Source: a virus. From it: a stretch of DNA of 27,167 nucleotides. Each line of letters begins with the position of its first letter. Positions within the stretch are counted from its first letter, which is position 1. Under the pieces are notes generated by a model that saw only the letters and a program-made list of their open reading frames with translations, made no database searches and had not been told where the DNA came from. The stretch spans positions 1-27,167 of IMG/VR virus record IMGVR_UViG_3300046171_000071; one strand, 5' to 3'. Positions 6,059-13,907 of this stretch are shown here, one piece after another. The position numbers and the translations under genes were made by a program.

Positions 6059-6302
6059 ATATGACAACACCAATCGCGGCGCGATTTTTAAGAACAACGA
6101 CAAGACCGCCGACAATCAGCCAGACTACACTGGCAAGATCAATGTGGATGGCGTTGAAAAGCGGATTGCGTTGTGGATAAGGGAAAGCGCAGCGGGCAAC
6201 AAATATATGTCAGCTTCGATCAGCGATCCGATGCCACCGAAAGAACAGGATGCGCCAAGGGCAGAACAAATGCAGCCTTTAGAAGATGCGATACCGTTCT
6301 AA
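6051..6302 (+). CDS. Small DUF736-like protein with SSB-type C-terminal tip
   Basis: 83 residues. The N-terminal part (NRGAIFKNNDKTADNQPDYT, then GKINVDGVEKRIALWIRE, KYMSASI) matches the beta-strand pattern of DUF736-like small proteins, a possible OB-like fold. The C-terminus is a disordered acidic tail ending EDAIPF, very like the DDDIPF tip by which bacterial SSB recruits repair proteins. It directly follows the ERF annealase with an 8-base overlap. I infer a single-strand-binding or SSB-mimic role in the recombination unit. Size is below that of typical SSB (about 170 aa). Confidence 0.6.
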   Translation: MTEYDNTNRGAIFKNNDKTADNQPDYTGKINVDGVEKRIALWIRESAAGNKYMSASISDPMPPKEQDAPRAEQMQPLEDAIPF

Positions 6303-6507
6303 AAAGAAAATCACATATGCACCGGCCTCGAATGCTTTGGGTCGGTGCGTATGGTGCGACAAGACCCTGCGCCTTAGTGATCCAGACTGGATTGTTGATG
6401 GCGGCAAACAAACACTGCATCTTGGATGCTTTCGGGAAAGATTGGATATTTTAAATGCAAATAGAAAAGAACGTGCCAGTGCCGCCAGCCGGTCGCAGCA
6501 AGATTGA
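6286..6507 (+). CDS. Small zinc-finger protein
   Basis: 73 residues, basic, with CVWC (residues 21-24) and, after a 21-residue loop, HLGC (46-49). This CxxC...HxxC arrangement fits a single zinc finger. The C-terminal half is polar and helical (RLDILNANRKERASAASRSQQD). It overlaps the upstream gene by 17 bases and the downstream gene by 53. Function unknown; its place in the recombination operon suggests nucleic-acid binding. Confidence 0.6.
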   Translation: MRYRSKKKITYAPASNALGRCVWCDKTLRLSDPDWIVDGGKQTLHLGCFRERLDILNANRKERASAASRSQQD

Positions 6508-6658
6508 AATCATAAATGATATGGAAATTGGCGACAGCGTGCTTTGTAGAACTTATGAACAAGCAATGTCGCTGCGTGATGCGCTGCGTTATCGCGGTCT
6601 AAAATACACCACCCGCAAAATTGAAAACGAAGGCTGGCGTGTCTGGAGGCTGGCATAA
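6455..6658 (+). CDS. Small conserved phage protein (MEIGDS...VWRL type)
   Basis: 67 residues: an N-terminal VPVPPAGR, then MEIGDSVLC, a helix (EQAMSLRDALRYRGLKY), and a C-terminal beta end FTTRK-like (YTTRKIENEGWRVWRL). This is a pattern I recognise from many small uncharacterised phage proteins that pair 'EIGDS' with 'TRK...VWR'. It may bind nucleic acid, given the basic helix, but no function is established to my knowledge. It overlaps the upstream gene by 53 bases and ends in TAATG with the next start. Confidence 0.65.
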   Translation: MQIEKNVPVPPAGRSKIEIINDMEIGDSVLCRTYEQAMSLRDALRYRGLKYTTRKIENEGWRVWRLA

Positions 6659-6825
6659 TGGTGCCGACAAGACAGCAAATTATTGACACGCTAAAAATAC
6701 TGACCGTTGAAAAAGAAAGCGATGCTTTAGGCCGCAAATATAGCAATCGCAGCCTTCGCACCAGCGTCATCAGACCAGTCGTCAAAGGTCAGTTCAAGAA
6801 ACGTGGCCGCAGATATAAAATTTAG
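6658..6825 (+). CDS. Small basic protein closing the rightward operon
   Basis: A 55-residue frame from ATG 6658 (overlapping the previous TAA by one base) to TAG 6825: MVPTRQQIIDTLKILTVEKE..., ending KGQFKKRGRRYKI. Net charge is strongly positive, with a predicted helix at the N-terminus. No recognised domain. Its stop lies at the edge of the terminator hairpin, so it is the last gene of this operon. Confidence 0.55.
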   Translation: MVPTRQQIIDTLKILTVEKESDALGRKYSNRSLRTSVIRPVVKGQFKKRGRRYKI

Positions 6826-6846
6826 CGGCTTCGGTCGCTTTATTTT
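6824..6846 (+). terminator. UUCG-loop terminator between convergent operons
   Basis: Plus strand: AGCGGC, loop TTCG, GTCGCT (6824-6839; six pairs with one G-U), then TTTATTTT. UUCG loops on GC-rich stems followed by U-runs are classic intrinsic terminators. It overlaps the stop of the recombination operon and abuts the stop of the late minus-strand operon at 6840. On the minus strand the hairpin is followed by AAATTTTAT, so some bidirectional use is possible. Confidence 0.8.
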
Positions 6847-7235
6847 GTCAGACCCTTCATTTTTTCAAATGACCGCATCCCGCCAAGGCCAAGCATACCC
6901 ATCAAAACAGTCAGCAATGATGACATATCAAACTGCGGCAGATCGGGCAATGTAATGCCAGCATAAGCACTGCCAAAGATAATGAACGGGGCAAGCACAA
7001 AATGCCAAGCAAGCGCAATGCCACAAGTCCAGCCCACAAATGGACGCCAGCCAGCTACAAAGATGCTGCGGTGCTGCGCTTCAGCTTTGTTGATCTCTAG
7101 CTGCCCCTTGGCAAGTTCTTGTGCGTGCCGGTCAGCCATTGTCGCAAGTTCGTGCGCCAGCTTATTCTTTTGATCTTTATCTTCGATAAATTTATCCAGC
7201 AAACCCGTCACTGGTGCAATTAAAGCTTCAATCAT
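6840..7235 (-). CDS. 3TM holin (GTA-type)
   Basis: 131 residues from MIEALIAPVTGLLDKF. The N-terminal half is an amphipathic, charged helix (DKDQKNKLAHELATMADRHA), followed by SIFVAGWRPFVGWTCGIALAW, a second hydrophobic span (FVLAPFIIFGSAYAG) and a third (SSLLTVLMGMLGLGG), ending FEKMKGLTK. This is the pattern of the GTA_holin_3TM family (Pfam PF11351), seen in gene transfer agents and phages of alphaproteobacteria. It would form the lesion that releases the endolysin. The start at 7235 overlaps the upstream gene by ATGA; the longer frame to 7364 covers that gene and is unlikely. Last gene of the late operon. Confidence 0.85.
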   Translation of the reverse strand: MIEALIAPVTGLLDKFIEDKDQKNKLAHELATMADRHAQELAKGQLEINKAEAQHRSIFVAGWRPFVGWTCGIALAWHFVLAPFIIFGSAYAGITLPDLPQFDMSSLLTVLMGMLGLGGMRSFEKMKGLTK

Positions 7236-7432
7236 TTCTTTGCCTCGCTTCCCATCCAGACCGCAAAAGCACCAGTGGCCGCGCCGACTATCGTGCTGAC
7301 AAATGCGGTTTGTTGCGTTGTGGCCGATGCACCCAGCCCCATAAACCAGTCGCAGACATTCCACGCCATAAACGTAAACGCCAGCATCATAAAGCGCGGA
7401 ATAATTTTATATTCCAAAATGATCTTACTCAT
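7232..7432 (-). CDS. Small two-span membrane protein, holin-like
   Basis: 66 residues from ATG 7432 (MSKIILEYKIIPRFMMLAF). It has two predicted membrane helices (MMLAFTFMAWNVCDWFMGL and TAFVSTIVGAATGAFAVWM) joined by a short polar loop, and a basic end (GSEAKK). Size and topology fit a class II holin or antiholin, and similar proteins sit beside endolysins in other marine phages. It overlaps the lysozyme gene by 8 bases and the 3TM holin gene by 4, so all three should be translated together. Which of the two membrane proteins is the actual holin cannot be told from sequence. Confidence 0.7.
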   Translation of the reverse strand: MSKIILEYKIIPRFMMLAFTFMAWNVCDWFMGLGASATTQQTAFVSTIVGAATGAFAVWMGSEAKK

Positions 7433-7871
7433 CGATTGCCCGCATCCGATCAATTAACCGGCCAGCGCGGTTTGGCACTTGCCTTGCCCATTTGCTATCT
7501 GCCATCTGGGTTGCCGCTTCATCATAGTCATAATTAGCAATAGCCGCACGCAGCTTTAAGAAGCGACCCAACCGGCTGCGGCCTAGGTTAAACGCCATAT
7601 TAGCCAATATTAGCTGGCATTCTTCCGGCAAATCATCCCAATTTTCAAACAATGACCGGCAATCTTCGACAGTGACAGCAATATCAAGCGCAAATAGCTG
7701 CCGACAGCGTTCCGGTGTGATTTGCGTGCCGACAGGTTTGCCGTGTTCCGCATCAGCTTCGCGGATCAAATGCCCGATGCCGACAGTGGGCAAGCCCAGA
7801 TGGTCTAAATATATGTCCAGCCGCACGCCCTCATCGCTGGCAATTTCTTCACGCAGTTGATCCATATTCAT
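7425..7871 (-). CDS. Endolysin, T4-type lysozyme (GH24)
   Basis: 148 residues with the T4 lysozyme catalytic triad at the same spacing: Glu14 (ASDEG), Asp23 (DIYLDH) and Thr29 (LPTVGIGH), matching T4 Glu11, Asp20 and Thr26 with a constant offset of three. The C-terminal lobe contains the family helices (LILANMAFNLGRSRLGRF, WARQVPNRAGRLIDRM). It hydrolyses the MurNAc-GlcNAc bond of peptidoglycan. No signal peptide or SAR segment is present, so export depends on a holin, consistent with the two membrane proteins immediately downstream. The start overlaps the upstream gene by ATGA. Confidence 0.93.
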   Translation of the reverse strand: MNMDQLREEIASDEGVRLDIYLDHLGLPTVGIGHLIREADAEHGKPVGTQITPERCRQLFALDIAVTVEDCRSLFENWDDLPEECQLILANMAFNLGRSRLGRFLKLRAAIANYDYDEAATQMADSKWARQVPNRAGRLIDRMRAIDE

Positions 7872-8287
7872 TTTCTCATCTCCAAAACAACAGCCAGCGT
7901 TTTAGCCCAGCTATCGCGTTCCGCATCTTCTGTGAAGCGCGTTGGCGACAAGCGCATACTGTATTGCCGTACTGACGTAATTGGCAAGAACAAGCACCTT
8001 CTGGCATCGGGTGAAACAAGGCACAAAACATCATAATCTTCTTTCGTTGGCAAATGTTTCGTTTTGCAACCGTGACCCATTTGGAAATGGTGACGCGGAG
8101 ATCGACCATCTTTATTACCCAATAAACTAGCAGTCTTGACTTGTATGCGTAAAAAAGTCTGATCAAGGAATGCCAGCACATCAATTCTATCCATCGGGCA
8201 ATGCGTTGCTTTCCAGCCCATAGACAATATCGAACACAAAGCAATATGTTCTCCAATCAATCCCGTTGTGGTGGCACTATTTAACAA
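7868..8287 (-). CDS. PD-(D/E)XK endonuclease-like protein
   Basis: 139 residues if it starts at TTG 8287; a second TTG nine codons on is possible, so the start is uncertain. The order TTTGLIGEHIA (glutamate in helix 1), MDRIDVLAF (aspartate), then FLRIQVKTASLL (Q-V-K) is the E...D...QxK form of the PD-(D/E)XK fold, as in proteins annotated 'PD-(D/E)XK endonuclease'. The rest is basic with several histidines and cysteines. It sits between a membrane-anchored virion-type protein and the endolysin, an odd place for a nuclease. It could act on host DNA late in infection or be a stray cargo gene. Confidence 0.55.
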   Translation of the reverse strand: MLNSATTTGLIGEHIALCSILSMGWKATHCPMDRIDVLAFLDQTFLRIQVKTASLLGNKDGRSPRHHFQMGHGCKTKHLPTKEDYDVLCLVSPDARRCLFLPITSVRQYSMRLSPTRFTEDAERDSWAKTLAVVLEMRK

Positions 8288-8774
8288 TAGCAGATGCCGC
8301 CTCTATCATTACAGCCAAAAACAGCCCAATGATAACCACAATGCAACCAATAACAATAGCCCCAAATTTCACATTTTCTAGCATCTCTTGCTGCCGCAGC
8401 AATTCCGCTTGCCTAGCCCTTGCACGCGCTTCTTTGGCTTCTTGTAAGCGTTTGGCACGTTCTGCTAGTATCGATGCCCAAGTGCCGTGACCAAAGCGGA
8501 AATCGACCATTCTGGCAACTTCTGCAATCTGTTCTGCCGCAAGCTTTGCATCGATCATTTCTTTTGCCACAGACTGCACGCCAAACTGATCGGCTAGACC
8601 AACACCGGATTTGCGGTTGCTGGCTTGCTGCACCTGTTTTTGACCGGTAAATAGGGCATCTATCTGACCGGCGATCTCGCCAATATCTTTGGCGGTGTTT
8701 ATGTTGCTTTTTATGAAATCTACGCTGGCTTTGACTAAACTGATGCCAGCAAGTGCCGCTGTGACTGGTTCCAA
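8277..8774 (-). CDS. Marine-phage conserved protein with C-terminal membrane helix
   Basis: 165 residues from TTG 8774 (read MEPVTAALAG...), chosen because GGAAGG lies 9 bases upstream; an ATG at 8810 has no such site. The body is helical and charged (SVDFIKSNINTAKDIGEIAGQI, DQFGVQSVAKEMIDAKLAAEQ, ERAKRLQEAKEARARARQAE), ending in one strong membrane span (FGAIVIGCIVVIIGLFLAVMI). I recognise this as a recurring conserved protein of marine alphaproteobacterial phages, usually placed near structural and lysis genes, without a known function. It overlaps the upstream gene by 40 bases and the next gene by about 11. Confidence 0.65.
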   Translation of the reverse strand: MEPVTAALAGISLVKASVDFIKSNINTAKDIGEIAGQIDALFTGQKQVQQASNRKSGVGLADQFGVQSVAKEMIDAKLAAEQIAEVARMVDFRFGHGTWASILAERAKRLQEAKEARARARQAELLRQQEMLENVKFGAIVIGCIVVIIGLFLAVMIEAASAIVK

Positions 8775-8968
8775 GACAATTGACCTTCCGCAAGTCGCTG
8801 ACACCGCCACTTCATCGGCATCAAATTAACAAGCTCCCCAACGTCCTTTGCCATAGTCATCGCGCGTGATCGGCAAGCTTCCCGCGTTTCACTGTAGATA
8901 ATCGAATGAAATTCTATGCAATCAGTCGGTGCGCCTATGACGCAAGCTAGAACGATTGCTTTAAACAT
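8735..8968 (-). CDS. Small secreted cysteine-containing protein
   Basis: 77 residues from ATG 8968 (an ATG immediately upstream at 8971 is equally possible). A short hydrophobic N-terminus (MFKAIVLACVIGAP) looks like a signal peptide or membrane anchor. The rest carries three further cysteines (DCIEF, EACRSRA, RCQRL), a pattern of small disulphide-bonded periplasmic proteins repeated in marine phages. The C-terminal ~15 residues overlap the next gene and may be non-essential. Function unknown. Confidence 0.6.
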   Translation of the reverse strand: MFKAIVLACVIGAPTDCIEFHSIIYSETREACRSRAMTMAKDVGELVNLMPMKWRCQRLAEGQLSWNQSQRHLLASV

Positions 8969-9134
8969 CATCTTTTCGACCGGTTAAAAACTTAACTGTG
9001 TCGGTTTCCCAGATGCGGATCAGCACCCAAACGCCCGTTGCAATAGCCACAATGTCCGGTGCCATACCAATCCACGCAGCAAATGTGCCTGTCCCAGCCG
9101 CAACGTCAATGATGACTTTGTTTTCTTCGTTCAT
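8961..9134 (-). CDS. Small single-span membrane protein
   Basis: A 57-residue frame: MNEENKVIIDVAAGTGTFAA..., with one hydrophobic helix (about residues 11-41, DIVAIATGVWVLIRIWE at its end) and a basic tail (GRKDDV). ATG at 9134 overlaps the fibre-gene TAA by one base and the 3' end overlaps the next gene by 8. The size, WVLIRIWE ending and position between fibre and lysis genes recall small holin-like proteins of marine phages. It could be a third lysis-associated membrane protein. Confidence 0.6.
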   Translation of the reverse strand: MNEENKVIIDVAAGTGTFAAWIGMAPDIVAIATGVWVLIRIWETDTVKFLTGRKDDV

Positions 9135-11080
9135 TAGCTTGCCTCTAATGCTGTGATGCGTGCTTCAAGTTCCTGTATAGTCTTCACCAGCAACGGCACC
9201 AGCTTAGACTGGTCTATGCCTTGATAATTTGGCACTGAACGTGTACCCATTACAGCCGCTGTGGTTTCACGCCACTGCTGGCCTTCTGCAAGTTCTTCTG
9301 GCTGCTCAACGTCTGCGCTGTGAATGACCTCATCAATAGCCGCTGTTAGTTCAACGCCATCATCGTCATAGGTTGCTTCAACGGCTGGTGTGTAGATGTC
9401 ACCTGTGGCTGCGCTGACTTCGTATTCCTCATCGCGCATACCGTCTTTGGTGCCGCTGATTGCCTCTGGCACAATGTCCTGCACCTCGTGGGCAAGGAAA
9501 CCATCGACAGGAACAGCATCATCGCCATCAGCAATCCACTCAAACCTAGCTGGCTTAAGTTGCTTGAGGCGGGTGGTTGCATCCCAATCGTATTCAACTG
9601 CGGTCTTTAGGCGGTAGTCTGATGATGTGTTGTAGGAAGTTGATGAACCGTTTGTGGTTATGCTTCCAACAGCAGTAGTGTCTGAATACAAACTTATAAA
9701 AGTTCCGGCACCACCAACACCTGCTTGAGTAACTAAATACCCACAAGTGGATGTTGTTTTTATGTAAAAACCGTTTGCTGTAGAACCATATAAAGTTGTG
9801 CCAGTAGTTTCTTTTGTTTGCGTTCCCACCAGCAGATTTCCGCTGCTGTCGATGCGCATCTTTTCTGTGGCATCTGCGTCTGCGTTTGTTGTGCCAAATG
9901 TTAAGTAGTGTTCGACACTAGTGCCGTCACGATGACCATAAATATAAGAACCAAGCTGGCCTTGTGGGTATGTTCCAGTGTGGCGGTCACGAAATTCAAT
10001 TTTATTAACGTCACCACCTGAGTTATCTCTACCAGACAGAACAATCTTTGCGCCACCATTGTCATCTACAGTGAGGTTTGCTGAATGGTCTACGGTTGTG
10101 CCTATTAAGACTTGACCGCTGCTGTCGATGCGCATCCGTTCTGCTGTGTATCCCGCACCAGATGACCTAGTATAGAACGACAAATAACCTGCAAGGTTGC
10201 CAGCAGTTCCGTTTTCTTTTGCACCTAAAATATTAGAAAAGTATGTTTGCACTGCGCCAGTGTAAGAACCACCAAAAGCAATTCCACCACCTTTATTTGC
10301 AGCAGCGGTATCAGGATTCAAGATTTGCATTTGCCAATCTTGTGAAGCACCCCTAAAAGAACCGTTTATTGTTACTTTTTCATTTGGCGAACTTGTCCCA
10401 ATGCCAACATTTTGGCTATTGTCTATAACAATTGCATCTGTGCCAGTGGTTTCAATATGGAGCTTTTCTGGATCGCTGCCGTGATTATAGTAAATGCGAC
10501 CACGACCTGTAACATTATCACTAAAAAGTATTTCTGATGTACCGCCGCCAGTGCTTTCTGTAGTGATATTTAGTTTAGCATTTCCACCACTGGCTACATT
10601 TTTTACGTCAACGCCTGTGGCTGTGGTGGCTACTTTGGCTGCGTTGTCGTAGTAAAGCGTGGCTGCACCATCATCTGTAAATGCAGCAAGGGTTTCACCA
10701 CCATCCGCAGAGCGAATAAACACGCCGCTAGTTCCTTGAATATAGAGTGACCCAGTGCCAGAATCTGTTATGAATGAGTTACTACCATCGTGATTGATGG
10801 TTAAGTCATTGCCAGCACCAAAGACAGCACTGTCGTTGTCGCCGAAAGTTATCCCAGCATTGGTTAAATCATTACCAAACAAAGACACCCACGCACTATT
10901 TGCAGCGTTTCGCGCTTTATATGTGTTGGTGCTAGTGTCAAACCAAAGCTGATAAGCATATGGCGTTGATGGTGCAGTCGCACCCGCGCTGATAGTCGCC
11001 GCAGCTTGCAGCGCATCATTTAGATCAGCCCGAAAGCTGGGAAAAGTCTGGTTGGCAATGTTAAAATCGTGCTGTGACAT
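9134..11080 (-). CDS. Tail fibre with peptidase S74 chaperone domain
   Basis: 648 residues. A short N-terminal attachment segment is followed by repetitive beta-rich shaft sequence, including twice-used RIDSSG units (EKMRIDSSGNLLVGT and ERMRIDSSGQVLIGT) typical of trimeric fibres. The C-terminal ~150 residues carry the peptidase S74 intramolecular chaperone: TSSDYRLK with the catalytic serine-aspartate, LKPARFEW, and VDGFLAHEVQDIVPEA, ending in a heptad-like coil (KLVPLLVKTIQELEARITALEA). S74 domains trimerise the fibre and then cleave themselves off. The protein should bind the host surface. The gene starts directly after the gpJ-like stop and is the last large structural gene. Confidence 0.9.
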   Translation of the reverse strand: MSQHDFNIANQTFPSFRADLNDALQAAATISAGATAPSTPYAYQLWFDTSTNTYKARNAANSAWVSLFGNDLTNAGITFGDNDSAVFGAGNDLTINHDGSNSFITDSGTGSLYIQGTSGVFIRSADGGETLAAFTDDGAATLYYDNAAKVATTATGVDVKNVASGGNAKLNITTESTGGGTSEILFSDNVTGRGRIYYNHGSDPEKLHIETTGTDAIVIDNSQNVGIGTSSPNEKVTINGSFRGASQDWQMQILNPDTAAANKGGGIAFGGSYTGAVQTYFSNILGAKENGTAGNLAGYLSFYTRSSGAGYTAERMRIDSSGQVLIGTTVDHSANLTVDDNGGAKIVLSGRDNSGGDVNKIEFRDRHTGTYPQGQLGSYIYGHRDGTSVEHYLTFGTTNADADATEKMRIDSSGNLLVGTQTKETTGTTLYGSTANGFYIKTTSTCGYLVTQAGVGGAGTFISLYSDTTAVGSITTNGSSTSYNTSSDYRLKTAVEYDWDATTRLKQLKPARFEWIADGDDAVPVDGFLAHEVQDIVPEAISGTKDGMRDEEYEVSAATGDIYTPAVEATYDDDGVELTAAIDEVIHSADVEQPEELAEGQQWRETTAAVMGTRSVPNYQGIDQSKLVPLLVKTIQELEARITALEAS

Positions 11081-13906
11081 TTAGAACCCCGTTGCAACGT
11101 AATCAAACAAACGATCAACCGCTGCGTTGCTGCTATTGTAAAACGTGATCGTGAACCCAGATGCCGACTTGCTAGTTATAGCATAATAATCGCCAGATTG
11201 CATATCCCCGACCGAAATTGATACCGCGCCAAGCGATTTGAATGGCGTGGCAAACGTGACCGCCTTTGCCCCCGCACCGCTTTGAATATCGTTTGCGCTT
11301 TGCGTTCTAGTCGGCAATCTAATTTCTGCGGTCAACTCCGATATGGCAGGCGTTTCTTTGCTGTCTGTGCTTGTCAGAACTGCCCTAAAACGCAATGCCC
11401 TTGCAGTATATGCTCCAACGACAAATTGCCGGTAAGCAGTCCACGTTGGGCTGCCAGCGGGGTCGTCTGTGGTGGTGCTGACAAATAGATCAACGTCAGT
11501 TGCACCGCCAGCCGGTGTGCCTGTGTGCTGGGATAATTGCGTAAACTTCAATGTTGCTGTGACGTTTGCTGTAAACGCTGTGCCAAGGTCAATATAACCA
11601 TCAAAATCATATGTTGCAGATGACCCAACAAAACCAGCACCAGAACCACCGCCAAACAAACCAGCCGCATCGTCAAAATTACCGGCAACGCTGTCAAACA
11701 GATTGGTTGTGTCGATCCGCAAAATATCATCAATCACAACACAATCGGTCTTTGTGCCTGTGAAATCGCTATGCTCCGAAAGACTTGTAACAAGGTTCAG
11801 CCCATCAATCTGGTCAACAAGTGCCACGCTGCTTGCTGCGTTTGCGCTTTGGATGCCAAACTTATTCACCGCTTTAACAAAATATGTGCCGGTTTTAGCT
11901 GGCGTGATAACGGTGTTTGTTGGCCTTGGCACTTTCTTGACAACGGTTTGCGCGTTGTTAAATGTCGCGCCGCTAATCAATGGCGAATGCCGAATGACAT
12001 AATGCGACAAATCTTGATCGGTTGATGCTGTCCAGCTTAAATCAGCATTTGCGCCAACAATATTAACGCTGAAATTAGTTACATCGGACGCCGCCGCAGC
12101 TTGCCCGACAATCGTATGGTTTGCAGTCACCCACGCTGAACGAACGCCCAAGCCATTGATGGCACGCCCGCGCACATTGTAAACCTCGCCAGCTTTGACG
12201 TTGGTTAAAGTGAAGCGGTTGCCGGACGCAATCCCAAGCGATTTGTAAATTGTATCTGTGTTTAGTTTAGCTTGCACTTCAAACTGCCGCGCATCGGTCG
12301 ATGTTGATGCCATATCAACAATCAAAACAGATATGGCTTGCTGATTAAACAGTTCTAAAACGTCAGATGTTGTGACTGTCGGGGCTGTTACTGTGTAAGG
12401 GTTGGGCAGTGCCGTATTGTCTTGCACAAATGCAGCTTCTTCAGCCGACCAGCTATAGACCGCGCTGTTTGTTTCGGTCAATATAACGTCAACAGTCGCT
12501 TGACTTTGATCAAAGTTCAGTCGCCAGCTTACAACTTCAAAGACTTTTTGCGTCCAGCCAAGCCGTGAATTTGTGATCATCACAGTGTCGCCAACTTGAA
12601 ATTTAAACGCGGTCATTTTGAATTTAGCTTTTACGCTGATCTCTTGCCGGTTCTTATAAAGAATTTGCTTTGCAATCCGCTGTGCCATTGATGAACTGGT
12701 CGTAAACGGCAAATCAAGGTTCAGATAATTACGCTCGCTGTTATCTTCTGTTTCAAATGTTGCGCTAGTAACCGGTGGATAGTCTGTCGCTTGCCATTCG
12801 GTTTCGCTGCTAACAAACTGACCTTTAACAGCATTAAAGCTATCACGCTTTGACACAGCGGTTTCGACCATCAAGCCACTGGCAAGGTCATCTTCGTCTA
12901 GCGTAACTGTTGGTGTGATATATGCGCCAGCACGCAACGACCATTTGCCGTTTGAATAGTACAGCGAACCATTCAATGCGGTTAGCATTTGTTCAAGGTT
13001 TGATCGTGGCGTGTTGCCAGTGTCCACAACGCCGTTGAATGTGTATCTTTTTTCTGTGCCGCCACCCGATAAAGTCACGCTTTCATCGCAGATATTTGCC
13101 GCTGAAATAAAGCTGGCATCATCTATTTCTGCCGCTGTTGCGCCAAGCCCATAAACATCATCAAGCAAATAATCGCGGATAACCAAAGCAGGATTGTCAG
13201 ACCAAACGGTTGTGGTCGTGCGCGGGTCGTAAATCTTGCGGCCTTTGATCAGCGCGGAAATGTTTGGCAAACCACTCGCAAAGCTGTCGGGGTGATTATC
13301 CAATCTGAAAACAGCATAGGCTTGATCTGTGACCTTATGCGTTGAATTGTTCCAATCGCTGCGAATGCTTAAAAGTATCGGATTGGATTGATCACCAACG
13401 CCCTTTAAAATAGGCTCAATACGGGCTTGACTGACTGTTGCGGTTTCAACTTCATAATATTGTGCCGGTGCAGTCACTTCAAAAATGCCATTGCCATTGC
13501 TATCAACAATAGTCAACTCATCATCATTGAAATAAAATTTTGTAAATTCCTCAATTTCGTGCGCCGCAAACACAATAGCCAGCGTCAATTCGTCTTGATC
13601 GTTAGCGTTTTCGGCAGTCGCCATAAAAAAGATATTGCCGCCGGTTCGCACTTGCCCATAAATCAGCTTGCGGGTGTCGTTGGATGATCTGCCAGTGATT
13701 GTTCGGGATGACGGAACGCCACCAGAACCACCGCCGCCTATATTGGGCAGCTTTGGTTTTGGCGCAAGTGCTTGAGCCGCACCACTTAAAACTAAGCTTG
13801 TTACAAAAGCAGATGTGCTAAAGCCAAGCGTCAAGCCTGCCGCAATCGTAAATGTCGATCCAGCCGTTACCCCTGCGACCACTGCCGCTGCAACTACCTG
13901 TGGCAT
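11081..13906 (-). CDS. Tail tip / central fibre protein, lambda gpJ-like
   Basis: 941 residues from ATG 13906, chosen for GGAAGG just upstream and 1-base spacing from the previous stop; the frame to 13936 overlaps that gene. The N-terminus has hydrophobic, alanine/glycine-rich stretches (VVAAAVVAGVTAGSTF..., TSLVLSGAAQALAPKPK) like lambda gpI, suggesting an I-J fusion. The body has beta-rich tip domains (RKLIYGQVRTGGNIFF, LEQMLTALNGSLYYSNGKWSL). Around residues 610-710 there is a fibronectin type III-like domain (ADLSWTASTDQDLSHYVIRH, then TGTYFVKAVNKFGIQS). It would form the tail tip and bind receptor together with the S74 fibre. Confidence 0.85.
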   Translation of the reverse strand: MPQVVAAAVVAGVTAGSTFTIAAGLTLGFSTSAFVTSLVLSGAAQALAPKPKLPNIGGGGSGGVPSSRTITGRSSNDTRKLIYGQVRTGGNIFFMATAENANDQDELTLAIVFAAHEIEEFTKFYFNDDELTIVDSNGNGIFEVTAPAQYYEVETATVSQARIEPILKGVGDQSNPILLSIRSDWNNSTHKVTDQAYAVFRLDNHPDSFASGLPNISALIKGRKIYDPRTTTTVWSDNPALVIRDYLLDDVYGLGATAAEIDDASFISAANICDESVTLSGGGTEKRYTFNGVVDTGNTPRSNLEQMLTALNGSLYYSNGKWSLRAGAYITPTVTLDEDDLASGLMVETAVSKRDSFNAVKGQFVSSETEWQATDYPPVTSATFETEDNSERNYLNLDLPFTTSSSMAQRIAKQILYKNRQEISVKAKFKMTAFKFQVGDTVMITNSRLGWTQKVFEVVSWRLNFDQSQATVDVILTETNSAVYSWSAEEAAFVQDNTALPNPYTVTAPTVTTSDVLELFNQQAISVLIVDMASTSTDARQFEVQAKLNTDTIYKSLGIASGNRFTLTNVKAGEVYNVRGRAINGLGVRSAWVTANHTIVGQAAAASDVTNFSVNIVGANADLSWTASTDQDLSHYVIRHSPLISGATFNNAQTVVKKVPRPTNTVITPAKTGTYFVKAVNKFGIQSANAASSVALVDQIDGLNLVTSLSEHSDFTGTKTDCVVIDDILRIDTTNLFDSVAGNFDDAAGLFGGGSGAGFVGSSATYDFDGYIDLGTAFTANVTATLKFTQLSQHTGTPAGGATDVDLFVSTTTDDPAGSPTWTAYRQFVVGAYTARALRFRAVLTSTDSKETPAISELTAEIRLPTRTQSANDIQSGAGAKAVTFATPFKSLGAVSISVGDMQSGDYYAITSKSASGFTITFYNSSNAAVDRLFDYVATGF

Positions 13907-13907
13907 A

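Noticed and set aside
9134-11080. Diversity-generating retroelement target in the fibre gene
   Set aside because: The repeated RIDSSG units suggest a template/variable pair at first, but there is no reverse transcriptase and the repeats are ordinary fibre repeats.
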